NCBI GenBank assembly: GCA_002698985.1
Contig: PAAY01000016.1
Location: 1-51,230, forward strand
Direction: 5' to 3'
DNA length: 51,230 bases
From: Saprospirales bacterium
Lineage (GTDB): Bacteria > Bacteroidota > Bacteroidia > Chitinophagales > Saprospiraceae
The position numbers and the translations under genes were made by a program. Positions 8,389-17,379 of this stretch are shown here, one piece after another. Under the pieces are notes generated by a model, which saw only the letters and a list, made by a program, of their open reading frames with translations, ran no database searches and was not told the origin of the DNA. Each line of letters begins with the position of its first letter. Within the stretch, counting starts at the first letter, position 1.

Positions 8389-9252
8389 TCAATACAGGTC
8401 GTCCACCCGCATCCGGAGGTACTTTGAGACCACCCAGTAGGTACTCAAAACGGAAATGGCCGCACCTGCAACCAATATACCACCAAACACATAGGCAATT
8501 CCCGGCCAGTAAATAACCTCGGCCAGTTCGGGCGAATCATTGAGGATGAAATAACCCAGCACCACAATGCCCGCGATGGCCAGCAAGCCGGAAATGATCC
8601 CATGAAAAAAGCTTTTCCGAAGAAAAGGTTTCGAAATAGTTGACCAGGAGGCACCCACCAGCTCCATGTTTTTGATGAGGAAGCGGTTGGCATAAAGTGC
8701 CAGTCGAATCGTGTTGAGAATGAGTGCTATTGCGACGAGAACACAGAAAATGCCCACTATCAACACCCCGAAAGCTATGCTTTTCAAATTCCTCCCTATG
8801 GCCGCTGTCACATCTTCCTGGTAATAAACATCAGACACCAGCGGCAACTCCTTCAAGGCTTCCCGGATACTGCTCAGGCTGTCGGGAGTAAGGTATTCCG
8901 CCTTCACCCTGAACAAGATCACGTCATAGAGTGGATTGGGCATATCCAGTTGAAGGAACTCATCGCCAAATTCCTTTTGCATTATGGCAGCACCTTCCTC
9001 TTTGGAAATGAAGCGGATAGAATTGTCCAAAAGGTAATCACTGCTCTCCAGCTTTGACCTGACCAGCTTTTGATCAGCGGGGCTGGTTCCGTCCTTCAGC
9101 TCCACAATGATCTCGATCTGCTCTTTGAAATACCGGACCATTTGTTGGCCTTGCATCACCACTATGGCAAACAGGCCCAACAGAAATAGCACCAGCGCCA
9201 CGCTGATGATCGCATAGAAGTAGTTGGGACGGGTGCTTGTCTGGGTTGTCAT
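8389..9252 (-). CDS. ftsX: Cell division protein FtsX (permease-like)
   Basis: FtsX, with the ATPase FtsE, transmits a signal across the inner membrane to activate cell-wall hydrolases at the septum. The layout fits: a short cytoplasmic tail, a first helix (about residues 14-33), an extracytoplasmic domain (about 38-160), then three further helices (about 167-190, 219-243, 257-279). The conserved fold motif NTIRLALYANRFLIKNMELVGAS is recognisable in two overlapping parts. Length 287 is normal. No FtsE gene lies in the window. The gene ahead of it encodes a membrane coiled-coil protein only 10 bases away. Confidence 0.92.
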   Translation of the reverse strand: MTTQTSTRPNYFYAIISVALVLFLLGLFAIVVMQGQQMVRYFKEQIEIIVELKDGTSPADQKLVRSKLESSDYLLDNSIRFISKEEGAAIMQKEFGDEFLQLDMPNPLYDVILFRVKAEYLTPDSLSSIREALKELPLVSDVYYQEDVTAAIGRNLKSIAFGVLIVGIFCVLVAIALILNTIRLALYANRFLIKNMELVGASWSTISKPFLRKSFFHGIISGLLAIAGIVVLGYFILNDSPELAEVIYWPGIAYVFGGILVAGAAISVLSTYWVVSKYLRMRVDDLY

Positions 9253-9262
9253 CGTATTTGAA

Positions 9263-9697
9263 TTACTGGCCGGATTCCATTTCCGAAATGAGCCTTTGTG
9301 TTTCCTCCAGCAATGACTTCAGTTGTTCTTTCACCTTGCTGGTGTCAATCCCATTGTCTTCGGCGTTTTTTTCAAGTTTATTCAGCTCATCAGAGAGCTG
9401 CTCTTTTTTCTTCAGCAAGTCATTGATCTCATCGTTGTATTGATCGCCCTTGCCTTCCAGCGAGGATTTCAAATCCTTCAAAGTGTTACCGATTTTGTCA
9501 AGGGCATCATCGTACTTGCCTTTTTCAAACTTTTCCTTTTCTGACTTCAGCAGATCGGCCACTGAACCACCAAAGTCTTTGAACTCTTTTACGATTTTCT
9601 CCACCCCCTTCTTCTCCTGCGGGGTGCCAAGGAAGTAGTTGTAAACCAGGATTCCGATTACAAGAATTACCAATAATTTGAGCAAAGCCTTTATCAT
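9263..9697 (-). CDS. Small membrane-anchored coiled-coil protein upstream of ftsX
   Basis: This 144-residue protein has one N-terminal membrane helix (about residues 4-24) and an almost continuous, highly charged helix (about 28-142) rich in Lys, Glu and Leu, so it should form a coiled coil. I do not recognise a named family. It ends 10 bases before ftsX on the same strand, so it is probably co-transcribed with the division and wall genes. A role as an FtsX partner is conceivable but only inferred from position. An inverted tandem-repeat hairpin lies just upstream. Confidence 0.75.
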   Translation of the reverse strand: MIKALLKLLVILVIGILVYNYFLGTPQEKKGVEKIVKEFKDFGGSVADLLKSEKEKFEKGKYDDALDKIGNTLKDLKSSLEGKGDQYNDEINDLLKKKEQLSDELNKLEKNAEDNGIDTSKVKEQLKSLLEETQRLISEMESGQ

Positions 9698-9724
9698 GAC
9701 GCAAAGTTTCGGGTTAATTAGTTG

Positions 9725-9825
9725 GTTGAGAGGGGTTTATAGGGGTTGAGAGAAGTTTAGAGAGGGTGAAAGGGGTGCCCCATAACCTCTCTAAACTTCT
9801 CTCAACTCCTCTAAACTTCCCCAAG
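9725..9825. repeat. 10-bp tandem array with its own inverted copy (long hairpin)
   Basis: From 9725 to 9774 the plus strand is five units of a 10-bp repeat close to GTTTAGAGAG. The same units recur inverted at about 9783-9825. The core arms, 9742-9765 and 9786-9809, pair at 23 of 24 positions. The array fills the gap between the nucleotidase stop and the coiled-coil gene start, so in RNA it would form a long hairpin that could end or stabilise the nucleotidase transcript. Confidence 0.75.
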
Positions 9826-11385
9826 TTATTTCAAGGTTTTCAAATAAGCCACAACTGCTTTTCTGACGTCGCTTCGCAAATCCGTTTCATCGCCATCGGC
9901 TGCGGTCTCCCAAGAGATCATGTTGCTGGTATTCAAAAACTCCAGACCTGCCTCCAGGCCTTTCCAGAGATAGTCTCCCATCACAATCCGGTAGTTTCTG
10001 TTCAGGTCAAACGCTTTACCTCCAACAATCCAGTTTCCATCTTCTGTTCTGTTGATGTTGTGCCACTGGAGAAAGCCGCCCAGGCCTTTGTTTTCCCAAC
10101 CTGCATCCAGGGTGCGTTTGAGCATTTTACCGGTCATTTCAACTTCGTAAAGCTGACCGCCGTAAGGCAATGAACGGAAAATTTCCACTGGGGTTATAGG
10201 GCCGGCCAACTGATCGTCAATTCTGACAGAGCCACTGTTCAGAATGGCGCCGTCCACAGGCTTTTTGGCGGCGAAGGCCATGCTTGCAGCTATCAGTTGA
10301 CCGAGGTTGGTTTGCCGGTTGCGGATACTCTTTTCCCGGCCATCCAGTGGCACATAGGCATTGTAGATCACTTCAGAGGGATTGTCCACCACCTGGCTGA
10401 TCTGCTCCAGCATTATCCGCTCCCATTTTTTCACAAGAGCATCTATTTCTGGATCTGCGGCTATTTCATCCGTTATTCTTACCAGGGAAGAATTGAGTTC
10501 ATAGGTCTTCTTGTCCAGGTCATATTTGAAACGATGGACATAAACGGACTTTGCATTGGCATCGGCCTTGGCCACCACCACGGTGCCAACGGTGTCAATG
10601 CTGTTGTCGTGTTCATGCCCGCCCATGATCAAGGCGGATTTAACCAGCATGGAAGCCAGCTTTAAATCCATCACCAACTCCAGATGGGTCAAACCAACCA
10701 GCACGTCAACCTTAGGGTACAGGTGCAGGTAAATTTCTTCCGCCGACTGGTATGGATCGTCGAAATGCACATAGTCAGGCGTATTGTCGTTGATGCAGGC
10801 GCTGTAAAAACCAACTTTCAAAGGTTCTGCCTCCTCGTCATACCGGATGTTCCAGGTGAAGCCCTTTGGCATCTGAATCCGTTTGCCTTCCTGGTATTTG
10901 TAAAAAGGCTCCAGTTTGCCGTCGGTCTTGTGCTGTATGTTGGTGCTCAGCCATACAAATCTGGATTCATTGATTCGCTTTTGCAACTCGTCTTCCTTCA
11001 GGTCGAATTCGTGGTTGCCAAAGGCGACCAGATCGAGACCGAGGGCATTCATGACCTCCACCATTTGCCGGCCTTTTATCCTCTCACCGTCGAGCTTGAG
11101 GGTGCCGAGCAGGGATGGACTCAAAAAATCACCGGCCAGGACGGTCAATACGTGCGGGGTCTCTCTGAGGAGTTGCTTCCGCAAGGTGGCCACCCTGGCC
11201 AATCCTCCAACCTTTCCGTTCTCCTGTGGCGACAGTTCATAGACATCGTTCATTTGCAGAATGATGAATTCTACCTGTCGGTTGGTTGTGGAGTCGGTTG
11301 TGGCAGATTTCTTTGATCCCGTGCAGGCAATGCTTCCCAACAGCATCACCAGCACAAAAATTCTGAGGCAGGTATAACGTATCAT
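9826..11385 (-). CDS. Lipoprotein 5'-nucleotidase / metallophosphatase
   Basis: This is a member of the bifunctional UshA/5'-nucleotidase family, which removes phosphate from nucleotides or related esters outside the cytoplasm. A lipobox (LLGSIAC, Cys21) shows membrane anchoring. The metallophosphoesterase half (about residues 38-300) carries NDVYEL, GDFLSPS, GNHEFD and GGHEHD. The C-terminal nucleotidase domain (about 330-500) has RNRQTNLGQLIAAS and the NSGSVR and FRSLPYGG substrate motifs. The first metal motif reads NDVYE instead of the common NDxHG, a known variant. Length 519 is normal. Confidence 0.93.
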   Translation of the reverse strand: MIRYTCLRIFVLVMLLGSIACTGSKKSATTDSTTNRQVEFIILQMNDVYELSPQENGKVGGLARVATLRKQLLRETPHVLTVLAGDFLSPSLLGTLKLDGERIKGRQMVEVMNALGLDLVAFGNHEFDLKEDELQKRINESRFVWLSTNIQHKTDGKLEPFYKYQEGKRIQMPKGFTWNIRYDEEAEPLKVGFYSACINDNTPDYVHFDDPYQSAEEIYLHLYPKVDVLVGLTHLELVMDLKLASMLVKSALIMGGHEHDNSIDTVGTVVVAKADANAKSVYVHRFKYDLDKKTYELNSSLVRITDEIAADPEIDALVKKWERIMLEQISQVVDNPSEVIYNAYVPLDGREKSIRNRQTNLGQLIAASMAFAAKKPVDGAILNSGSVRIDDQLAGPITPVEIFRSLPYGGQLYEVEMTGKMLKRTLDAGWENKGLGGFLQWHNINRTEDGNWIVGGKAFDLNRNYRIVMGDYLWKGLEAGLEFLNTSNMISWETAADGDETDLRSDVRKAVVAYLKTLK

Positions 11386-11416
11386 CCGGATGTGTTATGT
11401 GTTTCTTTCTGGCGAC

Positions 11417-11424
11417 CAAAAGTA
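11417..11424 (-). promoter_or_regulatory. Possible -7 element (TACTTTTG) for the nucleotidase gene
   Basis: TACTTTTG on the minus strand matches TAnnTTTG and lies 31 bases upstream of the nucleotidase start, a sensible leader length. No clear -33 element is visible. Confidence 0.4.
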
Positions 11425-11553
11425 GAAGAATTTACTCAAATCATATTGGCCTCGCCAGCTGCGGAATCCTCCCATTTACATCATCAGAAGAATTATACCT
11501 AAGTCGAAGTAGTTTAGAGAAATTCCCGTCTTAAACTTCAGCTGGGGTTGGGA

Positions 11554-11578
11554 GTTTGGGCGTCTTCGCCGCCCAAAC
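11554..11578. other. Hairpin between two divergent genes
   Basis: GTTTGGGC (11554-11561) pairs perfectly with GCCCAAAC (11571-11578) around a nine-base loop. Both flanking genes point away, so a terminator role is unlikely. It could be an operator or part of the acetoacetate-CoA ligase leader. Confidence 0.35.
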
Positions 11579-11681
11579 CACTTCGTTTTGAGTATATCAT
11601 TTCCCGGTTGCCTTGCCCTTTTTCTAATTTTACCACCTTCGGCAAAACGCAATCCACGCTAATAAAAACCACGAAGGCCCT

Positions 11682-13673
11682 ATGTCCAACAATACCAAGA
11701 CTCCACCCGTACTGTGGGAACCCTCCGAATCTTTCCGCCAAAACTCCCACCTGAGCAAATACATCAAATGGTTGAATGAAAAGCACGGGAAGGATTTCGA
11801 AAATTACGAGGCACTATACCAATGGTCAGTGAATGAACTCGAGGAATTCTGGAAGAGCATCTGGGATTATTTCGAGGTCATTGCCCACAAGCCCTACACG
11901 GCAGTTCTCGAAAGCGCTGCCATGCCCGGTGCCAGGTGGTTTTCCGGAAGCGAGCTCAACTATGCCGAGCACATTTTCAGAATGAGAGATGATACCCGGC
12001 CGGCCATCATCTTCGCCAGCGAGCGACACGAACCCATTGAGATAGGCTGGCCGGAACTGAGTTCACAGGTCGCCTCGATGGCGGCCTTTCTGAAATCACA
12101 AGGCGTGAAAAAAGGAGACAGGGTGGCGGCCTTTCTGCCAAACATGCCCGAAGCCACCTATGCCTTTCTGGCCACCGCTTCCATCGGAGCCATCTGGTCC
12201 AGTTGCTCACCGGATTTTGGCGTCAACAGCGTAGTGGACCGCTTCGCCCAGATTGAGCCGAAGGTGCTCTTTGCAGTGGATGGCTACAGCTACAACGGAA
12301 AGCATTTCGATAAAATGGCCGCCGTCGAGGAAATGACCGGCAGGCTGCCGACACTGGAAAAAGTAGTGCTGGTGCCCTACCTCAACGATGAGCCTGAAAT
12401 TTTTGACCGCTCAAAAGTCACTTTGTGGAACGACACCTTCACTGCCGACAGTGAGCTGGCGTTTAAACCTGTTCCCTTCGATCATCCCATCTACATCCTG
12501 TATTCCTCAGGCACTACGGGCATTCCCAAAGCCATCACACACAGCCATGGTGGCAACCTGCTGGAACACCTCAAGTACCTCCACTTCCACAACGATGTGC
12601 ATCCGGGTGAGCGCTTTTTCTGGTTCTCCACCACGGGTTGGATGATGTGGAACTTTGTTCACGCCAGTATGCTGGCCGGGGCCACCATCGTGCTTTACGA
12701 CGGCAGCCCGGGTTTTCCCGACCTCAACAGGCTGTGGAAATTGGCAGAAGAAGTTGGAATACACCACTTTGGCACTTCGGCCCCCTTTCTGGTGGCCAAC
12801 CGGAAACAGGGCCTCCAGCTGGGCGTGGACTTCGACCTGAGTGCGCTGCGCTCCATCGGTTCCACTGGCTCCCCATTGCCGCCGGAAGCTTTTGAATACG
12901 TTTACGAAAAGATCAAAAAGGACGTTTGGCTGTGTTCGATGGCCGGCGGCACTGATGTCTGCACAGCCTGGGTAGGTGGCAATCCGCTGCTTCCCGTTTA
13001 CAAAGGCGAAATTCAGTGCAGGTGTCTGGGGGCTGCCATAGAAGCCTGGAACGAATCCGGACAATCGGTAGTGGACGAAGTGGCTGAGTTGGTGGTGACG
13101 AAGCCAATGCCCTCAATGCCGGTGTTCTTTTGGGGAGATGAAAATTACGAACGCTACAAGAGCAGCTATTTCGACGTTTATCCGGGCGTATGGCGACATG
13201 GCGACTGGATCACCCTCACTTCACGGGGTACCATTATTATCTGGGGGCGTTCGGATGCAACACTGAACCGGCAAGGCGTTCGGATCGGTACAGCAGAAGT
13301 TTACCGCGCTGTTGACAAAGTCCCGGAAGTGTCGGACAGCCTGATCGTCAACCTGGAATTGCCCGGAGGGCGAGATTACATGCCTTTGTTTGTGGTATTG
13401 AAAGAAGACCAAGCCCTTTCCGAAGAGCTGGTCAAAAAAATCAAAACGACCTTGCGAAGCGAGTGCTCACCAAGGCATGTGCCCGATGAAATCATTCAGG
13501 TGACTGAAATTCCCTATACCATCAGTGGCAAGAAAATGGAAGCACCGGTGAAAAAAATCTTACTGGGAAAGCCACTGGAAAAAGCGGCCAACAAAGACTC
13601 CATGCGCAACCCGGATTCGCTGAAGTTCTTTATTGAGTTCAGAGAGAAGTTGAAAGAAAAACTGGAATTCTGA
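11682..13673 (+). CDS. Acetoacetate-CoA ligase
   Basis: The enzyme activates acetoacetate to acetoacetyl-CoA with ATP, feeding ketone bodies or polyester breakdown products into central metabolism. It is an ANL-superfamily adenylating enzyme. The ATP loop YSSGTTGIPKAITH, the hinge segment IIIWGRSDATLNRQGVRIG, and the catalytic lysine in ISGKKMEAPVKK near the C-terminus are all visible. The N-terminal 60 residues (LWEPSESFRQNSHLSKYI) are the acetoacetate-CoA ligase type rather than plain acetyl-CoA synthetase. Length 663 is right. It ends 5 bases from the convergent rluA-type gene. Confidence 0.95.
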   Translation: MSNNTKTPPVLWEPSESFRQNSHLSKYIKWLNEKHGKDFENYEALYQWSVNELEEFWKSIWDYFEVIAHKPYTAVLESAAMPGARWFSGSELNYAEHIFRMRDDTRPAIIFASERHEPIEIGWPELSSQVASMAAFLKSQGVKKGDRVAAFLPNMPEATYAFLATASIGAIWSSCSPDFGVNSVVDRFAQIEPKVLFAVDGYSYNGKHFDKMAAVEEMTGRLPTLEKVVLVPYLNDEPEIFDRSKVTLWNDTFTADSELAFKPVPFDHPIYILYSSGTTGIPKAITHSHGGNLLEHLKYLHFHNDVHPGERFFWFSTTGWMMWNFVHASMLAGATIVLYDGSPGFPDLNRLWKLAEEVGIHHFGTSAPFLVANRKQGLQLGVDFDLSALRSIGSTGSPLPPEAFEYVYEKIKKDVWLCSMAGGTDVCTAWVGGNPLLPVYKGEIQCRCLGAAIEAWNESGQSVVDEVAELVVTKPMPSMPVFFWGDENYERYKSSYFDVYPGVWRHGDWITLTSRGTIIIWGRSDATLNRQGVRIGTAEVYRAVDKVPEVSDSLIVNLELPGGRDYMPLFVVLKEDQALSEELVKKIKTTLRSECSPRHVPDEIIQVTEIPYTISGKKMEAPVKKILLGKPLEKAANKDSMRNPDSLKFFIEFREKLKEKLEF

Positions 13674-13678
13674 CCCGC

Positions 13679-14404
13679 TCAGGTCGCCCATTTTCTGAGC
13701 TGATTCAAAGTGGCCCGCAGGTCTTTGGGCAGGGGCGCCTCAAACTCTACCGTTTTGCCGCTCTGAGGATGCACAAATGACAACCTTTGGGCGTGAAGTG
13801 TTGAACGCCTGATGAGCGGCCGCTCTTCTTTGCCTTTGCCGAGGGTAAAATTCTTGCGCTTGAATTCCGACAAAAACAGCTCGTTGCGTTTGCCATACAC
13901 CGCATCCACCGCCAGTGGATGGCCGATGCTTTGAAAATGCACCCTGATCTGGTGCGTCCTTCCCGTATGTATTTCCGCTTCAACGGCTGTGTAAGACCGG
14001 AAGCGGTCGAGAACCTTGTAGGTGGTCAGGGAGGGCTTGCCATTGGCGGAGATCACCATTCTCTCCGGATGGTGTTGGTGGGGGGCCAGCGGCTTGTCTA
14101 TTTTCCCTTCGCCTTGCGGCAACTCCCCTTCCACGATGGCAAAGTAGGCTTTGCGGACCGTCCTGTTCTCGAATTGCTGAGAGAGGTTCTTGTGAGCCTG
14201 TTCGGTTCTGGCAAAAACAAGGATCCCACTGGTTTCTTTGTCCAGTCGATGAACCACGAAGACCCTACCGTACTGTTTATTCAGTTGAGTGAAAAGGTTG
14301 AATTTTTCAGGATGGTAACGGTCGGGAATGGTGAGTACGCCGGCTGCTTTGTTGACGATCACCAAGGCATCGTCTTCGTGAATGATTTCGTAGGCTCGTT
14401 TCAT
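13679..14404 (-). CDS. RluA family pseudouridine synthase
   Basis: Members isomerise specific uridines in rRNA or tRNA. The catalytic aspartate lies in HRLDKETSGILVFART, and the downstream signatures AYFAIVEGEL and EIHTGRTHQIRVHFQSIGHP are present. The protein has 241 residues and no N-terminal S4 domain, so it is the short RluA-type form. The exact RNA target cannot be read from the sequence. The ubiX-type gene starts 6 bases beyond on the same strand and is transcribed first, so the two are likely coupled. Confidence 0.93.
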   Translation of the reverse strand: MKRAYEIIHEDDALVIVNKAAGVLTIPDRYHPEKFNLFTQLNKQYGRVFVVHRLDKETSGILVFARTEQAHKNLSQQFENRTVRKAYFAIVEGELPQGEGKIDKPLAPHQHHPERMVISANGKPSLTTYKVLDRFRSYTAVEAEIHTGRTHQIRVHFQSIGHPLAVDAVYGKRNELFLSEFKRKNFTLGKGKEERPLIRRSTLHAQRLSFVHPQSGKTVEFEAPLPKDLRATLNQLRKWAT

Positions 14405-14410
14405 GATGTT

Positions 14411-14974
14411 TTATTCTTGCTCTCCCCAGCGATAGGTTTCCAGTTCAAAGCCGCAAATGTCCAAAATGCGATCAACAACGGTAAGCGCAAGCTGCTCGAT
14501 GGTTTTTGGCCGGCTGTAGAACGATGGGGTAGCCGGCAGTATAATGCCACCCGCTTCTGTCACCGTTTTCATGTTGTTGATGTGAATGAGATTGAGTGGA
14601 GTGTCGCGGGGCACCAGAACCAGGCGCCTCCGTTCCTTCAGGATGACATCAGCTGCCCTGGAGATCAAGTCGTCGGAAATGCCTGCAGCAATGCGCCCCA
14701 GTTGTCCCATGCTGCACGGACAGACGATCATGGTATCGTACCTGGCTGAGCCGGAAGCAAAGGGCGCCATGAAGTCATTCTTTTCATAAAAATCGAAAGG
14801 ATAGTCCCGGTAAGTAGCTGCTCCCAACTCCAGCTCCCAGTTGAGCCGTGCGTTGTTGCTCATTACCACCCCTACCCTGCTCCACTGGGGTTTCAGCTGT
14901 ACCAGCCGGTCAAAAAGCAGCTTGGCATATATGGCTCCGCTGCTGCCCCCTACTCCCACGACGAGTTTCCGCAT
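14411..14974 (-). CDS. ubiX: UbiX family flavin prenyltransferase
   Basis: UbiX attaches a dimethylallyl group to FMN to make the prenylated flavin cofactor of UbiD-type decarboxylases. The flavoprotein fold begins VVGVGGSSGAIYAKLLFDRL, and the pattern PCSMGQLGRIAAGISDDLI and the later KERRRLVLVPRDTPL match the family. Length 187 is normal. No ubiD lies in the window. It heads a two-gene unit with the RluA-type gene. In Bacteroidota the partner pathway is usually menaquinone or aromatic acid decarboxylation, but that is not shown here. Confidence 0.93.
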   Translation of the reverse strand: MRKLVVGVGGSSGAIYAKLLFDRLVQLKPQWSRVGVVMSNNARLNWELELGAATYRDYPFDFYEKNDFMAPFASGSARYDTMIVCPCSMGQLGRIAAGISDDLISRAADVILKERRRLVLVPRDTPLNLIHINNMKTVTEAGGIILPATPSFYSRPKTIEQLALTVVDRILDICGFELETYRWGEQE

Positions 14975-15100
14975 GGCTTCTTTTTTGCGTTAATGGAAAA
15001 TTAAATCCAAACCGGAACGAGCAAAAAGCTCATTGACTTTATACTTTCGTGCTGTTTTCAATCAATCCGGGCATCGTGCCCACACAAAATTTTCCCATTC

Positions 15101-15655
15101 ATGAAAAAAATAACATTCCTTGTTCTCTCACTTGCTGCAGTTGTTGTGGTTGCCATTGCCGCCAAAAACATCAAAAGCAACAGCAACCCCGCACCATCCA
15201 ATGGTGATTCGGCCATCCAGTGGCTGTCCTGGGATGAAGCCGTGAAGGCCAACGAAACTGTAAAGAAAAAGTTCTTCATCGATTTCTATACCGATTGGTG
15301 TGGCTGGTGCAAGCGCATGGACAAAACCACCTTTACGGATCCCGCCGTGGTTAAATACATCAATGAAAATTTTCACCCGATCAAATTCAACGCTGAGCAA
15401 AAGGAGGACATCGTCTTCCAGGGTCGCACCTTCAAATGGCGCGCTGGTGGCCGAAACGGCGTACACACCCTCGCCTATGAATTGCTCAATGGCCGCCTCG
15501 GTTATCCGAGCTATGTTTACCTGACCCCTGACTTTGAGCGCATTCTCATCAGCCCGGGTTACAAGCCCGCTCCGGACCTGATCAAAGAACTGGAATTTGT
15601 GGCTGGAGACCACTACGAAACCACCAGTTGGGACGACTACAAGAAGAGTAAATGA
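15101..15655 (+). CDS. Exported thioredoxin-family protein
   Basis: This 184-residue protein has an N-terminal hydrophobic signal or anchor (about residues 4-22) followed by a thioredoxin-like fold of the Thioredoxin_7/DUF255 type. The active site reads TDWCGWCKRM, with C67 and C70. A cis-proline region GYPSYVYLTPD follows near residue 132. It should act as a periplasmic disulfide reductase or exchange protein. The C-terminal YETTSWDDYKKS extension is common in Bacteroidota relatives. It is transcribed alone; a strong shared terminator separates it from the convergent kinase-like gene. Confidence 0.9.
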   Translation: MKKITFLVLSLAAVVVVAIAAKNIKSNSNPAPSNGDSAIQWLSWDEAVKANETVKKKFFIDFYTDWCGWCKRMDKTTFTDPAVVKYINENFHPIKFNAEQKEDIVFQGRTFKWRAGGRNGVHTLAYELLNGRLGYPSYVYLTPDFERILISPGYKPAPDLIKELEFVAGDHYETTSWDDYKKSK

Positions 15656-15661
15656 TGGAGG

Positions 15662-15688
15662 GAGGTTTTTGAGGTTTTTGAGGTTTTT
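15662..15688. repeat. Three copies of a 9-bp tandem repeat
   Basis: GAGGTTTTT is repeated exactly three times just after the thioredoxin-like gene stop. It resembles, but is not in phase with, the 8- and 10-bp arrays elsewhere in the window. Confidence 0.8.
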
Positions 15689-15721
15689 GGAATCCTGCAA
15701 AAATTACCCTCTCTTCCACAC

Positions 15722-15757
15722 AGAAAAGCCGGTGAGCGCATGCTTACCGGCTTTTCT
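15722..15757. terminator. Bidirectional terminator between convergent genes
   Basis: A 16-base stem joins 15722-15737 with 15742-15757 (one G-T pair) around a four-base loop. The stem bases are A-rich on one side and T-rich on the other (AGAAAAGCC / GGCTTTTCT), so either strand gives a T-rich tail. It serves both the thioredoxin gene and the kinase-like gene. Confidence 0.85.
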
Positions 15758-15773
15758 AGTTTTGGGGGCACCT

Positions 15774-17231
15774 TTATGCCTTCCTGAACTCCGCCAGGCA
15801 GAAAGAAACTTTGTCCATCAAGTCGTCGATGGAAAAAGGCTTGCCTACGTATTCATCCATACCATGGAGCAAGGCCTTTTCTTTGGTGGTCAGCAGCACG
15901 GAAGAGGTCAATGCGACGATGGGTACCTTGCGTCCGCTACCCTGCTCCAACCGGCGGATTTTAGCCACTGCCTTGTAGCCGTCAAGTACCGGCATGTTGA
16001 TGTCCATAACCACCAGGTCGAAAGGCTTTTCTTCAAACTTTTCTACAGCCTCCTTCCCGTTTGCGGCCAGGCAAACTTCAGCACCCCGGTCTCTCAGCAC
16101 TTTGGCTACCACCATTTGGGTGATCTTGTTGTCTTCAGCAACCAGGATTTGATAGCCATCGAGAGTTTTCGAGGTCCCCCTGTTTTGAATGCTCCTTGCA
16201 GTACCTGCATTGGTTTCCACCACACCCGGCAACCTGAACGGCAACCAGACATGAACCATCAACTGTCCATGCTCTCCTCTTTTTACGGTCATTTTTCCAT
16301 TCTGCAACCTCACGAGGCGGTTGATGTTTTTGAGAACCGGTGCGTCATTGGGTAACAGTGATTCAAAATGCCCGGGCTTTTCCCCATCATTTGCGGTTTT
16401 ACCTTCAATGGAAAACTTCAAAGTGGCATTGCGCAGGAACAGGTCTTGCGGTGCCACGGATAGGTGTACATCTGATGTGCCTTCCGCATCCATGACACAT
16501 TGAAACAGATTGGTCAGAATTTGCCGGAGGCGAACCGTATCTCCAACCAGGCTGATAGGGACACGGGGGTGAATGTTGAGGCTGGTTTTGCAAATGGAGC
16601 AAGCCGAATCCTCCTCGGCCTGGTCTTTAACCTCCTCTATTAGTTTCCGCACATCAAACTTCCTTTCTTCCAGTGCCACTTTGCCTGCTTCTACCTTGCA
16701 TTGTTCGAGGATATCGTTGATGCATACCACCAGTTCGTTTGCAGCATTTTCGATTTCATACAGGTGATCTTCCAATTCTTCCTCCTCGATTTCTTTGGAT
16801 AAAGCCCGCAATGCAGCACTGATTTCATTCAAAGGATCCCTCATTTGCTGACTGACCATTGCAATGAACTGATCTCTGGAAAAGGAATCTGCAACAGCCT
16901 GGTCTTTCAGCGCCAGGGTATCACTGAGTTTTCTTTCCAACACTGCAATGCCTTCATCCTTGGCTTTGAGAAGATTTTGGAGTTCTGCCACCTTGCTTCG
17001 CAAATTTTCCAGTTTTTTCTTCTGTTCGGCGAGCAGTCTTTCAGCCTCTCGACCATCCTGCTTACCCAGCCACCATGCGCCCAGCATGGCCATCAGGCCA
17101 CCCACAGCCCAATAGCCCAGGTTATCGCTATAGGGAAACAATTCTTCGGTTTGAGCAAATGCAATGGATGTCGATGAGCAGAAGGCAAGTGCCAACAGGT
17201 AACGGCGGGATAAAAAATTGAGAGACACCAT
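15774..17231 (-). CDS. Degenerate hybrid histidine kinase with intact receiver domain
   Basis: The order is a signal or membrane region (residues 1-56), a coiled coil (about 62-112), a HisKA-like dimerisation domain (about 118-180), an HATPase-like domain (about 190-335) and a receiver domain (about 358-482). The H-box reads MVSQQMRDPLN, so the phospho-acceptor histidine is Gln128. In the ATPase domain the N-box has NLFQC where NLxxN is expected, and no DxGxG box is visible. The receiver looks functional: E365/D366, D410 and K464 are present. It therefore looks like a pseudokinase that may take phosphate from another kinase. Confidence 0.85.
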   Translation of the reverse strand: MVSLNFLSRRYLLALAFCSSTSIAFAQTEELFPYSDNLGYWAVGGLMAMLGAWWLGKQDGREAERLLAEQKKKLENLRSKVAELQNLLKAKDEGIAVLERKLSDTLALKDQAVADSFSRDQFIAMVSQQMRDPLNEISAALRALSKEIEEEELEDHLYEIENAANELVVCINDILEQCKVEAGKVALEERKFDVRKLIEEVKDQAEEDSACSICKTSLNIHPRVPISLVGDTVRLRQILTNLFQCVMDAEGTSDVHLSVAPQDLFLRNATLKFSIEGKTANDGEKPGHFESLLPNDAPVLKNINRLVRLQNGKMTVKRGEHGQLMVHVWLPFRLPGVVETNAGTARSIQNRGTSKTLDGYQILVAEDNKITQMVVAKVLRDRGAEVCLAANGKEAVEKFEEKPFDLVVMDINMPVLDGYKAVAKIRRLEQGSGRKVPIVALTSSVLLTTKEKALLHGMDEYVGKPFSIDDLMDKVSFCLAEFRKA

Positions 17232-17379
17232 GTTGTGTAGTTTTGGTGTCTCTCAAAGGGCAAAATTGGTGCCGTGAGCAGCGCCATTGGAAATGTATGC
17301 CATGCGCCCGTGTTCTAAGGTGGGCTTACAGCAATAGAGAGAGCTCACTTCTCCCCAGGCGCTGACGGTATGAACCGCA

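Noticed and set aside
9725-9825. CRISPR-like array
   Set aside because: The units are 10 bp, degenerate and without spacers, and no cas gene is present.
10684-11316. 210-residue open frame on the plus strand
   Set aside because: It is antisense to the 5'-nucleotidase gene, whose motifs are intact.
13919-14749. 276-residue open frame on the plus strand
   Set aside because: It runs antisense over the two supported genes rluA-type and ubiX and has no recognisable domain.
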